A stretch of DNA of 64,000 bases from Aquarana catesbeiana (Eukaryota; Chordata; Amphibia; Anura; Ranidae): the NCBI RefSeq assembly GCF_042186555.1, contig NC_133328.1:619889592-619953591 (forward strand), given 5' to 3'. Position 1 is the first letter of the stretch, and each line of letters begins with the position of its first letter. Positions 32,161 to 42,960 of this stretch are shown here, in pieces. Under the pieces are notes generated by a model. The model had not been told where the DNA came from. It saw only the letters and a program-made list of their open reading frames with translations, and made no database searches. The position numbers were made by a program, and so were the translations under genes.

Positions 32161-32924
32161 ATTTTATCCAGTGCTGTCTCTTGGCCTAGGCCAACAAGGC
32201 CCAGGCCTAGGGCAGCACTTTGAGGGGGGTGGCAAAATAGCCCCCCCCATCCGAAAAAAGCCCCCCCCACCCATCCTCCTGAGTCTCGCACGGCCGCCTC
32301 CCGCACATATACAATCCCCGACGGCCGGCGACTTGCTGTACTGCGGCACTTATGTGCAGTACAAGTGTATGGAGCGTACTTGGCCAGGAAAGGGGGGGAG
32401 GGACTAGTACCCCCATAGAGCGGCCGGTGACTGGCCATGCAACTGGTGGAGGTGGAGCTTAATGCTCCGCCCACTCTCCTTCACTGGCATCCTTACATAT
32501 TGCGGGGCGGGTCAGTGTCCAGGGGAGGAGAGCGAGGAGGACGTGAGGAACCCCCAGGCAGGGGGAGGTGGAACGCACCCAGTGACACCCTTCAGGAAGC
32601 GGGTGCTGAAGGTACTGGCACTCTGACAAGGAAGAGCCAGGCTGTCAGACAATTCTCCCCCTCCCCCCGCTCATCCCCCTCCTCTTTTTCTGTCAGCTGC
32701 GCAGGATAAGAGAGGAGGGGGCTCTTTTCAGATTTGCCACCCAGCTTCCTGCCCGGTTTTTTCCCCTCCCCATTGGCCACAGCAGAGGTCAATCAAAAGC
32801 CTAGGGGAGCATCGTGGGAAATGTAGTCCCAGAAGATTAAGCCATTTACTTTCCCTTTCGTTTCACCCCATCTCCTCTTACAGGATTGGTGTATATGCTT
32901 ACAATTGAATAAACTATTCAAGAG

Positions 32925-33345
32925 AGAGCGCCACGCTGCCCAGCACCACCAGAGAGAGCCACGCTGCCCAGCACCACCAGAGAGAGCCACGCTGCCCAGC
33001 GCCACCAGAGAGTGCCACGCTGCCCAGCACCACCAGAGAGATAGCCACGCTGCCCAGCACCACCAGAGAGATAGCCACGCTGCCCAGCGCCACCAGAGAG
33101 AGCCACGCTGCCCAGCACCACCAGAGAGATAGCCACGCTGCCCAGCACCACCAGAGAGATAGCCACGCTGCCCAGCGCCACCAGAGAGTGCCACGCTGCC
33201 CAGCGCCACCAGAGAGTGCCACGCTGCCCAGCGGCACCAGGGAGAGTGTTACGCTGCCCAACGCCACCAGAGAGAGCGCCACGCTGCCCAGCACCACCAG
33301 AGAGAGCGCCATGCTGCCCAGCGCCACCAGAGAGAGCGCTACACA
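32925..33345 (+). repeat. Minisatellite of about 27-30 bp in hAT element C
   Basis: About 15 units of CCACGCTGCCCAGCACCACC plus AGAGAGA with ATA or GC insertions. Units of different length mix, so three minus-strand frames stay open by chance. Confidence 0.92.
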
Positions 33346-33479
33346 ACACAGGATGAGGGGACATCCAGCCAGAGGGATCGCTGCTGCTGTTTCACTGGGT
33401 CTGGTAAGATGGCCTGTCGGCCATTATGCATTGCTGATCCCAGGGACTGAGGGGGGCGGCACCATGTTTTACCACACCA

Positions 33480-33655
33480 GTTGATATCCGATCTCCGCAT
33501 AGAGGAGAGCAGAGCTCTGACAGGTCTGTCTCCGCACGGTGAGCTGTCATCCGCCTGCTCAGCAGCGATCAATGGAGCGATCCCCCACTGAGTTAGCGGT
33601 GTCCGTCAAAACAGATCGACCCCCATGTGAAAGGGGCTTTACAGTGTCGCCTCAT
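33480..33655. repeat. Partial copy of the CATGTGAAAGG MITE family
   Basis: Shares words with 44,150-44,284, such as CATAGAGGAGAG, CTCAGCAG and CATGTGAAAGGGGC. Only one end is preserved. Confidence 0.5.
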
Positions 33656-33728
33656 GAGATAATTTATGAGAGTGTGTTTAGGGGCAGGGGAGGAGTTGGG
33701 TGGGAAAAGTGGTAGTGAGTAACTATTA

Positions 33729-34093
33729 GGCTGCTTTCACACTGGGGCGTCGGCGGTAAAGCGTCGTCGTTTTTGCTGAGGTTTTCGGCCGCTAGCGGGG
33801 CGCTTTTAACCCCCACTAGCAGCCGAAAAAGGGTTAAAACGACCCGCAAAGTGCCACTACAGTGGCACTTTACCAGCGATTCAGCAGCTCTGGCCATTCA
33901 TTTCAATGAGCAGGGGCGCTTTAGGAGCAGTGTATACACCGCTCCTTCACCGCTCCAAAGATGCTGCTTGCAGGAGTTTTTTGAATGTCCTGCCAGCACA
34001 TTGCCTCCGTGTGAAAGCACTCTGGCTTTCACACTGAGACTGCAGGGGAGCCGTTTTTCAGGCGCTAAAAAATGCCTCAGTGTGAAAGGGGCC
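33729..34093. mobile_element. Harbinger-like MITE with TTA duplication
   Basis: Ends GGCTGCTTTCACACTG and CAGTGTGAAAGGGGCC are inverted repeats, flanked by TTA (33,726-33,728 and 34,094-34,096). It lies inside hAT element C and so is younger than it. No coding capacity. Confidence 0.85.
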
Positions 34094-34549
34094 TTAAGGC
34101 CTGGCTAATGGCTCATGACTTGAAATTTTGAGGCCTGCATTGTACATTCGGTCCCTGCCCTCAAGGAGCTTACAAGTAGGCACTTGGTACCCACTTTTAA
34201 TGTACAGAGAGAAAGAGATGGACTCTAAAGAGGAAGGGGTGTGGTTTACAGATGACTGGGTGGGTCTTAACCAGAAAGAGGTGTGGCCTTGACAGGAAGG
34301 GGCGGGGCATATTTAAATTAGGGGGTGCACGAGTTTAGTCAGGCCTAGGGCAGCATAAAACCTAAATACACCACTGATTTTATCCAGAATTTAAAAAAAA
34401 TTGGGGGCTTTTAGGTAATGTTTGATACACCATTCATATCATTGCAAACTTGTTCTTCCATATTTTTGTTTATGTATTAAAGTTGAACTCCACCCATCCC
34501 TTCAGTCTTGCACAGTTGTTCAGACTCCTCTTCTGTACTGAAATTGCTA

Positions 34550-34969
34550 ATGCCGCGTACACACGAGCTGACTTTTTGACGGACTAGGTCCGACAGTCTT
34601 TCCGATGGACTTTGCAATGTAGGTCTGCCGGACTTTCAAACGAACGGACTTGGACACACACGATCACACCAAAGTCCGACGGATTTGTACGTGATGACGT
34701 ACGATCGGACTAAAATAAGGAAGTTGATAGCCAGTAGCCAATAGCTGCCCTAGCGTTGGTTTTAGTCCGTCGGACTAGCATACAGACGAGTGGATTTTTT
34801 TGACCGGACTCGAGTCCGTCGGAAAGATTTGAAACATGTTTTATTTCTAGGTCCATCTGAATTTTGGGAAAAAAAAGTCCCCTGGAGCCCACACACGATC
34901 GAATTGTCTGACGGAGTCCAGTCCGCCGGACCAAGTCTGCCGGAAAGTCCGCTCGTGTGTACGCGGCAT
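34550..34969. mobile_element. MITE with ATGCCGCGTACACACGAG termini
   Basis: Inverted ends ATGCCGCGTACACACGAG, flanked by TA (34,548-34,549 and 34,970-34,971). Same family as 9055-9490 but with G for C at the sixth base and different inner pieces (GTCCGTCGGA-type). Self-complementary throughout, no coding frame. Confidence 0.85.
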
Positions 34970-35031
34970 TACTCTGATTTGTGGATCTGCCTCATTTCCT
35001 GGTTTGAGGACATTCAGCTCATCATCTAGCT

Positions 35032-35640
35032 CAGGGGTGTCAAACTCAATTTCATTGCAGCCAGCACCAGCAATTATGGTTGCCGTAAAAGGGCAGGCTG
35101 TATTTGTAAGACTATATACATTTATCCAAGGCTTTTGTTCTCAGAGAATAGGTGCAGGAACCCAACTAGCCCCCCCCCTCCCCTCCGAACTATATCAAAA
35201 AGGTGGGTGTGGCCAGATTGAAGTGGGAGTGGTCCTAAAGGGGCAGAAAATACCAGTACATTATGTGTGGAATTCAGGGATGAGCTATGTACAAAGTATA
35301 GAGTTCAGAGGTGTGCTATGCACAGAGTGCAGTTGCAAGGGTTCCCTATGCACAGAGAACAGATTTCAGGGGTTTGTTGCATACCGAGTGCAGGATTCAG
35401 GAGTGCCCTATATACACACTGCAGTTTCAGGGGTGCCCTATGCACAGAGTGAGTAGTTCAGGGGTGCCCTATGCACAGAATGCAGAGTTCAGGGGTACCC
35501 TATGCACATAATGCAGACTTCAGGGGTGCGCTGTGTACAGAGTGCGGGGTTTAGAGGTGTGCGATGCACAGTGTGCTCTCTTATACAGACTGTCCACATC
35601 TCACTTTCACCCCTCTGTGGCTCGGACCTCTGCATCACTC
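35032..35640 (+). repeat. Interspersed repeat with 33-bp minisatellite, copy 1
   Basis: It starts with CAGGGGTGTCAAACTC, a hAT-like end. From about 35,150 it aligns with 59,125 onward (GGTGGGTGTGGCC, ACCAGTA, ATTATGTGTGGA). About nine units of CAGAGTTCAGGGGTGCCCTA plus TGCACAGAATG follow at 35,265-35,570. The shared 3' segment (CTGTCCACATCTCACTT) ends at about 35,640. The right terminus is not seen. Confidence 0.7.
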
Positions 35641-35647
35641 TCCCCCA

Positions 35648-36242
35648 TTAATAATAATAAAAAAAAGGTAAACAGAGTAAACGTAGTCAAAACATAGCCA
35701 GAGTTCAGGAACCGGAACGGATAGTCAGACAAGCCAAAAAGTCAGGGAGCCATAGAGAAGCATAAATACAAGTAAAGGTGCAATGTCTTAGTCCCGTGAA
35801 CCTCCCAAGAGCAACAATGTAATGTCTGTTGTCAATGTGGAAAATTAATAATATTATAAGAAAATTGTAAAGTCCAGAACACTTAAGGCCACCATCATAT
35901 AGGAAACCGGGTTCCAAGGTTCTGCAGAAAAACACAAGGAGAGAGGCGCCTCTCTCCTTGTGTTTTTCTTTAGCCAGAGAGAAGCATAGTAGAACAGCAA
36001 GCAGGATCTGGAGCCAGAAGGAATGTCAGCCAACCAAGTCTTTAACAGGAACACAGGAGAGCATCTCTAGAGATGTAACCAAGGCGAAGGCAGAGATCAT
36101 CTGGACTGGACGGGTTAAGTAGGCAGGACTAACAAACAGGATATCATCAACAGGTGAGCCACTGTGGAGAGATAGGAGCTGGCAATTAGCCGACAGCTGA
36201 ACGGACAGCTTTGAGAAGGAAGGGCTGAGCCCAGCCCTGACA
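35648..36242 (-). repeat. 3' LTR of the gypsy element, truncated at its outer end
   Basis: It ends in TGACA at 36,238-36,242, next to a purine-rich tract on the minus strand (36,243-36,256) that would serve as plus-strand primer. It aligns with 40,541-40,698 (GTAAACGTAGTCAAAACAT, GCAGGATCTGGAGCCAGAAG). An additional segment at about 35,760-35,975 is absent from the other LTR. Confidence 0.8.
35926..35969. repeat. Perfect 44-bp palindrome
   Basis: The 22-base arm beginning AGAAAAACACAAGG and ending AGAGAGGC is followed without spacer by its exact reverse complement. Confidence 0.95.
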
Positions 36243-36249
36243 GTACCCC

Positions 36250-37690
36250 CTCTTCAATGACCCCCCCCTCGGAGGACCACCAGGCTTGAGGGAAAAACAT
36301 CTATGGAAATCACGGAGGAGGACAGGAGCATGTACATCCGAGGATGAGACCCAAGAGCGTTCCTCCGGACCGTACCCTTTCCAATGCACCAGGTACTGTA
36401 TGCGCCCACGGAACCTACGGGAGTCAACAATGGACTGTACGTCATACTCCTCATGGTTCTCAACCTGTACTGGTGTACCTGTAAGGTGGTAAAGCGGTTG
36501 TAGACCAAAGGTTTTAATAAGAAGACATGAAATACATTCGAGATACGCATATTAGAAGGAAGGTCTAATGCGTAAGCCACTGGGTTAATCCTGTGAAGAA
36601 TACAGAAAGGCCCAATAAACCAAGGTGCGAATTTCAGAGAGGGAACACGAAGTTGGAGGTTGTGAGATGACAGCCAGACCCTGTCCCCAACCTGGTAGTA
36701 AGGCGCAGGCAGGCATCTGCGGTCAGCATGGAGTCTGTACCTATCATTAGCATGTCGCAAAGCCTCCTGGACTTGTGCCCAAGGGGAACGAAGACCACGG
36801 AGATGCTCCTCTAAGGCAGGAATACTCTGCGGAACAAACGAGTTGGGCAACATGGTAGGTTGGAAACCATAGTTCACCATAAATGGGAACTATAGGGAAG
36901 CAGAATTCAAGGCACTATTGTGAGCAAACTCCGCCCATGGTAAGAAGTCTGACCAGTTGTTATGATGGTCAGAAATATAGCAACATAGGAATTTCTCCAA
37001 GGACTGATTGGCTCGTCCTGCGGCCCCATTAGACTGCAGGTGATACGTAAAAGGGGAAAGCAAGCTGAATTCCCAACTGTGCACAAAAGGCTCACCAGAA
37101 CCAGGACACAAACTGACTACCCCTGTCTGAGACAATCACCTTGGGTAGCCCATGTAAGTAAAAGATCTCCCGAGCAAAAATGGAAGCCAGTTTCCTAGAA
37201 GTGGGCAACTTCTTAAGTGGAATACAATGAAAGTCAATACAATGGGACATTTTCGAGAACCGGTCAACCACCATAAGGATAACTGTGTTACCCTGGGAGT
37301 TGGGTAACTCCACAATGAAATCCATAGACAGGTGGGTTCAGGGCCTCTCTCCATTGGGTATGGGTTGTAGGAGGCCCACTGGAAGGTATCGTGGAGTCTT
37401 ACTCTGAGCACACATGGAACAGGCAGCTACGAAGGTGGTTACATCAGCATGTAGACTAGGCCACCAGAATTGTTGGGAAATGACCCAAAAGAGTTGATTC
37501 TTCCCAAGGTGGCCAGCAGCCTTGGGAGAATGGTAAGTCTGGAGCATGTGAGTACGAAGACTGTCTGGGACAAAGCATCGTTTACAAGGTTTCTCAGGAG
37601 GAGCATCCTGAGCAGCAAGAATTTTGTCACCCAAAGGAGAAGTGAGACTTGTGCAAACTGTAGCCAGAATACGATCAGGAGGAATCACAG
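36250..37690 (-). pseudogene. Gypsy integrase with chromodomain
   Basis: Read leftward: an N-terminal His/Cys zinc-binding region (HSPKAAGHLGKNQ then CSMC, about 37,540-37,405), then the catalytic core with Asp in MVVDRFSKMSH (about 37,260), Asp in VSDRGSQF (about 37,110) and Glu in ANQSLEKFL (about 37,000). A C-terminal region with DRVWLSSHNLQL (about 36,680) follows. The end in another frame reads HWKGYGPEERSW (about 36,385-36,345), the core of a chromodomain, which in chromoviruses guides integration to modified histones. Frameshifts occur near 37,330, 37,130, 36,885 and 36,400. The enzyme would join element DNA to the genome, but this copy cannot make it. Confidence 0.88.
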
Positions 37691-37699
37691 GAACTCCAT

Positions 37700-38235
37700 C
37701 TTGGAAGTGGAGGACAATTGTCTTGACAAAGCGTCAGCCCTTACATTCTTAGCAGCGGGTAAGAATGAGACAATGTAATTGAAACTAGAAAAAAAAGAGC
37801 CCATTGCGCCCTTCTGGGAAGAAGGCGTTTAGCTTCAGACAAGAATGTGAGATTCTTATGGTCAGTAAGAATGAGAACCGGCACAGTGGTACCTTTAAGG
37901 AGATGTCTCTATTCTTTCAGGGATAAAATGATCGCTAACAGCTCTCTGTCACCAAGCTCATAATTGCACTCCGCGGGTGACAATTTCTTGGAAAAGTAGC
38001 CACAAGGATGCATAGCACTCTCAGAGGTAGGACATTGAGACAGAAGGGCGCCAACTCCAGTCTCAGAAGCATCAACCTCAAGGATAAAAGCTAACATAGG
38101 ATCAGGATGTGCCAACACAGGAGCAGAAACAAAGGCAGCCTTTAGACTCTCAAAGGCCTTAATGGACTCCGGTGAGACCAACTCTGTGGGTTACCATCCT
38201 TTCTGGTCATATCAGTCAGGGGCTTGACCAGAGAC
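37700..38235 (-). pseudogene. Gypsy RNase H domain
   Basis: The minus frame from about 38,181 has FILEVDASETGVGALLSQ, with the first catalytic Asp, then YFSKKLSPAECNYELGDRELLAI with the catalytic Glu. A second frame to the left has the continuing LTDHKNL box (about 37,860) and the linker to integrase. RNase H removes the RNA strand during reverse transcription. Breaks lie near 37,915 and 37,730, and one upstream toward RT near 38,190. Confidence 0.85.
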
Positions 38236-38880
38236 GAGAAGTTATGAATAAACTTCAATAATCATAATAGTTAGCAAATAACAATATTTGTCAAAGCCAA
38301 GAAAACTCTGCAGAGGATGTAAACCCACGAGTTTAACCTGTTCACGATGGAATTTGCACTTCTCCAATTTACAATAGAGATGGTTCTCTCTTAGTTTCTG
38401 AAGCACACGACAGATATCTGTGTGGTGGCTCTCCAGAGGATGTCGTTGAGATAAACCACCACACATAACTGCAACAAATCTCGGCGGACATCGTTAATAA
38501 ATTCCTGGAAAACTGCCAGGGCATTACAAAGGCCAAAAGGCATTACAAGGTACGCATCATGGCCTGTTCTGGTATTAAAAGCAGTTTTCCACTCGACGCC
38601 CACCTTAATCCTTACGAGATTGTATGCCCCTCTCAAATCAAGCTTTGTGAAAACCGTTGCTCCCTTCAAGCGGTCAAATAACTCCGTAATCAATGGAATC
38701 AGACAGGCATTCTTAATCAATACAAGGTCTCAGTTCGCCACTCTTCTTCCTCACAAAGAAGAAACCAGCACCAGCAGGAGACGAGGATTTGCGGATGAAA
38801 CCTTGAGAAAGTGCGTCTGCAACATACTCCTCCATGGCCTTATCCTTCAAGACCGACTAAGGGTAAACCTGGCCACGAGG
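38236..38880 (-). pseudogene. Gypsy reverse transcriptase
   Basis: The minus frame 38,720-38,391 shows ATVFTKLDLRGAYNLVRI with the first catalytic Asp, then MPFGLCNA, then VVYLNDIL where YLDDIL is expected, so one of the two Asp residues of the catalytic box is Asn. The thumb continues in another frame (HHTDICRVLQKLRENHLYCK, about 38,430-38,370). Frameshifts at about 38,725 and 38,430 separate it from its neighbours. Confidence 0.88.
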
Positions 38881-39480
38881 GGGTATGGCACCAGGTTGAA
38901 GGTCAATTGTGCAATCATATGACCGGTGTGGAGGCAAACTACCGGCTTGACCTTTGTCAAAGACATCGCTAAAATCGCGGTACTCCTCCGGCAGTGAGGA
39001 GAGTGAAGAGGTGCACAGGACCTTGGCTACTTTCTTGAAGCATGTCTTACTGCATTGTGGCGACCAGGAGAGAACCTCAGCACGGAACCAATCAAAAGAG
39101 GGGTTGTGCCTCTGTAACCAAGGATAACCAATAACCAGCAGAAACTTGGGTGAGGAAATAACTTGGAATTGGATTATCTCATGGTGAAGAGCCCCTACGG
39201 CAATGGACAATGGAACAGTCTCATGAGTCCACATGGGCAGGCTGTAGAGGTCTCCCGTCAAGAGCCTCAATGGCAAGTGGAGTGTCACGCAGCTGCAGTG
39301 GAATCGAGTGCTTCGATACAAAGGCAGCATCAATGAACAGGCCTGCAGCCCCATAGTCAATTAGAGCCTGTATCTCGATGGACGACTCAGTCAAAGAAAG
39401 GGTAACCTAAACCAGGGGCTTATCCTTCTGGATAACTGGGGACAAAACAATGCCACCTAAGGTCTGTCCGTGACAGGACC
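38857..39480 (-). pseudogene. Gypsy aspartic protease region and RT N-terminal linker
   Basis: A minus-strand frame covers the end of a retropepsin-like domain (HHEIIQFQVISSPKFLLVIG, about 39,180-39,120, then YPWLQRHNPSFDW). It is followed by the usual gypsy linker to RT (LPEEYRDFSDVFDK, about 38,985). The catalytic DTG part lies upstream of 39,360 in another frame and reads DYGA-like, so it may be lost. Retropepsin cleaves the Gag-Pol precursor. Confidence 0.7.
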
Positions 39481-39529
39481 TCAAGGTTCGGGCGTTCCCT
39501 GGATGGGTAGGACAAGACTTCAAAGAGTG

Positions 39530-40475
39530 ACCTGCCTAGCCACAATAAAGGCACAATCTCTCCCTCCTCCTAAGGGTTCTCTCATCCACAGAGAGATGCA
39601 TGAAGCACAAGTGCATGGGTTCATCTTCACAGACTGACTCGGTACCAGGAGGCATGGGAGGTGAGGGAGGCAAGGGTGGGACTGCAAAGTTTGGAGACAA
39701 GTGTACAGAAGGATTCCTCAAGTGCTCTTTAAAAGGGAGTCTTTCTCTGAGTCTGGAATCAATAAGGATGGCAAACGTGATCAACTTCTGCACCTCAGTG
39801 GGTATATCTCGGGCTGCTATCTCATCCTTGATGATGTGCGAGAGACCTGAGAAAAAGCAGTCATGACAGCCTTATTGTTCCAAGCAACCTCTGCTGTCAG
39901 AGTTCGGAATTTAATGATGTAATCGGCAACAGTTCTCGTACTCTGTTTGATAGACATGAGGCACTTGGCAGCAGAAGCGGAGTGTGCGGGAACGTCATAT
40001 ACCCTTTTAAAATAAGCCACAAACTCAGGGTAACTCAAGACAACAGGTTTTTCCGTCTCCTATAAAGGGATTGCCCAGGGCAAGGCTCTCTCAGAAAGGT
40101 ATCACAAAACCTACTTTGCTATTGTCTGTGGGAAACGCCTGGGGCAGCATCTCAAAGTATATCTCAACCTGGTTGAGAAACCCTCTGCATTGGATTGGAT
40201 CACCCCCCAAATCGCTGGGGAAGCGGAGCGGAACCAGACATACCTCTTATAGAGGTAATATTCGAGGTGGGTGCCTGAACAGAGACTGGAGCAGCAGCAG
40301 GGACAGCCTGCAACACAGGTTGTACCGGAGCAGCCACAATAGGAGTTTCCAGGTGAGCCATGTGACTCAGGAGCATTTGTAACGCCATGGCAAACTGATC
40401 CATGTGGTGATCCCGCTCATCCAATCTGGAAAAAATATTACCAACAAGTGGATTGACTGCATCTTCTGAATTCAT
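39530..40475 (-). pseudogene. Gypsy gag, frameshifted
   Basis: The ATG is at 40,475, only 13 bp inside the LTR edge. The first 90 codons contain a short helical start (LDERDHHMDQFAMALQML) and a Pro/Ala linker. After a shift, 40,038-39,817 gives the retrotransposon gag core (PEFVAYFKRVYD and TVADYIIKFRTL). 39,793-39,536 gives the C-terminal part ending in RLCLYCG, half of a CCHC knuckle, with the rest in the next frame. Gag forms the particle that carries the element RNA. Confidence 0.8.
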
Positions 40476-40488
40476 GGCCTTCGCCTAC

Positions 40489-40700
40489 TGTCAGAAAACA
40501 TGAATCAGACTGAGACAGAAGTACAGTTAAATCACACTTGTTTAATAATAATAAAAAAAACGGTAAACAGTGTAAACGTAGTCAAAACATAGCCAGAGTT
40601 CAGGAACCTGTAGTCAAACAAGCCAAAACAGCAGGGAGCCAGAGAGGAGCGTAGTGGAACAGTAAGCAGGATCTGGAGCCAGAAGGAATGTCAGTCAAGA
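40489..40700 (-). repeat. 5' LTR of the gypsy element, fragment
   Basis: It starts at TGTCAGAAAACATG and matches the 3' LTR up to GGAATGTCAG at about 40,695. Beyond that the sequence is unrelated. The short gap to the gag ATG contains no recognisable tRNA primer site. Confidence 0.75.
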
Positions 40701-40722
40701 TGGTATCACTGAGTGTAAAATA

Positions 40723-42288
40723 CAGTTGAAATAAAAAGTATGTGAACCCTTTTGGAATTATATGGATTTCTGCACAATTGGTCATAAAATGTAATCTGAT
40801 CTTCATCTAAGTCACAACATTAGACAATCACAGTCTGCTTAAACTAATAACACACAAAGAATTAAATTTTACCATGTTTTTATTGAACACACCATGTAAA
40901 CATTCACAGTACAGGTGGAAAAAGTATGTGAACCCTTGGATTTAATAACTGGTTGAACCTCCTTTGGCAGCAATAACTTCAACCAAACATTTCCTGTAGT
41001 TGCAGATCAGACGTGCACAACGGTCAGGAGTAATTCTTGACTATTCCTCTTTACAGAACTGTTTCAGTTCAGCAATAAATCTTGGGATGCCTGGTGTGAA
41101 TCGCTTTCTTGAGGTCATGCCACAGCATCTCAATCAGGTTGAGGTCAGGACTCTGACTGGGCCACTCCAGAAGGCGTATTTCCTCTGTTTAAGCCATTCT
41201 ATTGGTGATTTACTTCTATGCTTTGGGTCGTTGTCCTGTGGCAAAACCCATCTTCTGTTGAGATGGCCTTAAGTTCTCCTGCAAAATGTCTTGATAAACT
41301 TGGGAATTCATTTTTCCTTCGATGATAGCAATCCATCCAGGCCCTGACGCAGCAAAGCAGCCCCAAACCATGATGCCCCCACCACCATACTTCACAGTTG
41401 AGATGAGGTTTTGATGTTGGTGTGCTGTGCCTCTTTTTCTCCACACATAATGTTGTGTGTTTCTTCCAAACAACTCAACTTTGGTTTCATCTGTCCACAG
41501 AATATTTTGCCAGTACTGCTGTGGAACATCCAGGTGCTCTTGTGCAAACTGTAAACGTGCAGCAATTTTTTTTTTGGATAGCAGTGGCTTCCTCTGTGGT
41601 ATCCTCCCATGAAATCCATTCTTGTTTAGTGTTTTACCTATCGTAGATTCACTAACAGGGATGTTAGCATATGCCAGAGACTTTTGTAAGTCTTTAGCTG
41701 ACACTCTAGGATTGTTCTTCAACTCATTGAGCAGTCTGTGCTGTGCTCTTGCAGTCATCTTTACAGGACGCCCACTCCTAGGGAGAGTATCAGCAGTGCT
41801 GAACTTTCTCCATTTATAGACAATTTGTCTTACCATGGACTGATGAACAGCAAGGCTTTTGGAGATACTTTTATAACCCTTTCCAGTTTTATGCAAGGCA
41901 TCATTCACATCAGGCAATGCTTCTTGTGAAAAGCAAACCCAGAACTGGTGTGTGTTTTTTTTATAGGGCAGGGCAGCTGTAACCAACACCTCCAATCTCA
42001 TTTCATTGATTGGACTCCAGTTGGCTATCACCTCACTCCAATTAGCTCTTGGAGATCTCATTATTCTACTGTAGGGGTTCACATACTTTTTCCGCCTGCA
42101 CTGTGAATGTTTACATGGTGTGTTCAATAAAAACATGGTAACATTTAATTCTTTGTGTGTTATTAGTTTAAGCAGACTGTAATTGTCTATTGTTGTGACT
42201 TAGATGAAGATCAGATCACATTTTATGACCAATTTGTGCAGAAATCCATATCATTCCAAAAGGGTTCACATACTTTTTATTGCAACTG
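40723..42288 (-). mobile_element. Tc1-family transposon 2 with double direct-repeat ends
   Basis: CAGTTGAAATAAAAAGTATG starts the left end and the inverted equivalent ends at 42,288. TA flanks both sides (40,721-40,722 and 42,289-42,290). AAAAAGTATGTGAACCC occurs at both the outer and the inner edge of each roughly 215-bp inverted repeat, the IR/DR arrangement known from Sleeping Beauty-type elements. Confidence 0.93.
40935..42110 (-). pseudogene. Tc1-family transposase, frameshifted
   Basis: The minus frame to 41,216 covers the helix-turn-helix region (YKSISKSLAVHQSMVRQI), the GRPVK hook, a second HTH (VSESTIGKTLNKNGFHG), the first catalytic Asp in WTDETKVELFG (about 41,500) and the Gly-rich GGGGIMVWGCF box (about 41,380). 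Near 41,262 the frame is lost. The region of the second Asp continues in another frame (CHRTTTQSIEVNHQ overlaps it), with stops thereafter down to about 40,935. The DNA-binding half is well preserved while the C-terminal catalytic half is decayed. Confidence 0.9.
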
Positions 42289-42399
42289 TAAGCATAGACT
42301 TGTAGGAGCAGTAAAGTACAACCATTGTGTAGCACTGGAAAGCACAAAACAGCATATGTAACCAATAAATATGGCTGCCCCTTATGAATATATAATATA

Positions 42400-42960
42400 C
42401 AGTGTATGTACCACCCTCCTAGGTAGACTGGTAGGTGGTAGATAATTTTTGTGGGGGGGGGTTTATTTCTGGTCTCACTGTAATCAGTGAATTGGTCTTC
42501 AATCGCTTTGGGTTGACCTAGAGTTCACATGCTTCAGATGTGATTGCTCCTGCTTTGTGGAGGTTTCCAGAATATAGGGTGGAGAGAGTCAAACAGGCAA
42601 TCCTGAATATTTTTTGAGCTCCATCCAACCCCTGGGAGGTATACTCAGCTGGTGGCTGTGGAAGCCAATAAATAATGTGGGTTCTGGGGCAGCTGGGTCT
42701 TCCTGCTGCAGGGATTCCACACGCCTGAATAGGGGTCAATGCCCGCCCCCCCCCCCCCCCCCCCCAGCATGCATTTCTACCGATCAAAGCTGACAGTCAT
42801 CGAGGTCCCAGCTGTGGCAAAGCTGGGGGTCCTACATCTCTGACACCTTGAGCTTTCACCTGGCAAATCTGGTCTGAGTGGCACCTGGAGGAAGCTAAGA
42901 TTGTGCAGCTGCTCTATGGTGAGTACTACCTAAAATACAAGATCCTGGTGGCTGTGTACC
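42400..42960 (+). repeat. Diverged interspersed repeat, copy 2
   Basis: Counterpart of 2781-3290. It also holds a 20-plus base run of C at about 42,745-42,766. No coding frame. Confidence 0.4.

Larger units (their letters stand above)
32169..34376. mobile_element. Non-autonomous hAT element C
   Basis: Ends CAGTGCTGTCTCTTGG and, reversed, CAGTGGTGTATTTAGG. The 8-bp duplication ATTTTATC is at 32,161-32,168 and 34,377-34,384. Inner ends share GGCCTAGGGCAGCA-type words. No transposase frame; carries a minisatellite and a nested Harbinger-like MITE. Confidence 0.92.
35648..40700 (-). mobile_element. Decayed Ty3/gypsy LTR element of chromovirus type
   Basis: On the minus strand the order is LTR, gag, protease, RT, RNase H, integrase with chromodomain, LTR, which is the Ty3/gypsy order. 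Every domain is recognisable but frames are broken throughout. The LTRs are unequal: the left one lacks its outer end and carries an extra segment, and the right one is cut short before the Tc1 at 40,723. No target duplication was found. Confidence 0.88.

Noticed and set aside
32793..33364. Several overlapping frames of 130-150 codons on both strands
   Set aside because: They read a 27-30-bp minisatellite. Several frames stay open at once, which is typical of repeats and not of genes.
42745..42766. C-run, together with those at 60,078-60,100 and 31,259-31,275 (G), as functional G-quadruplex elements
   Set aside because: Homopolymer length is unreliable in assemblies and there is no supporting context.
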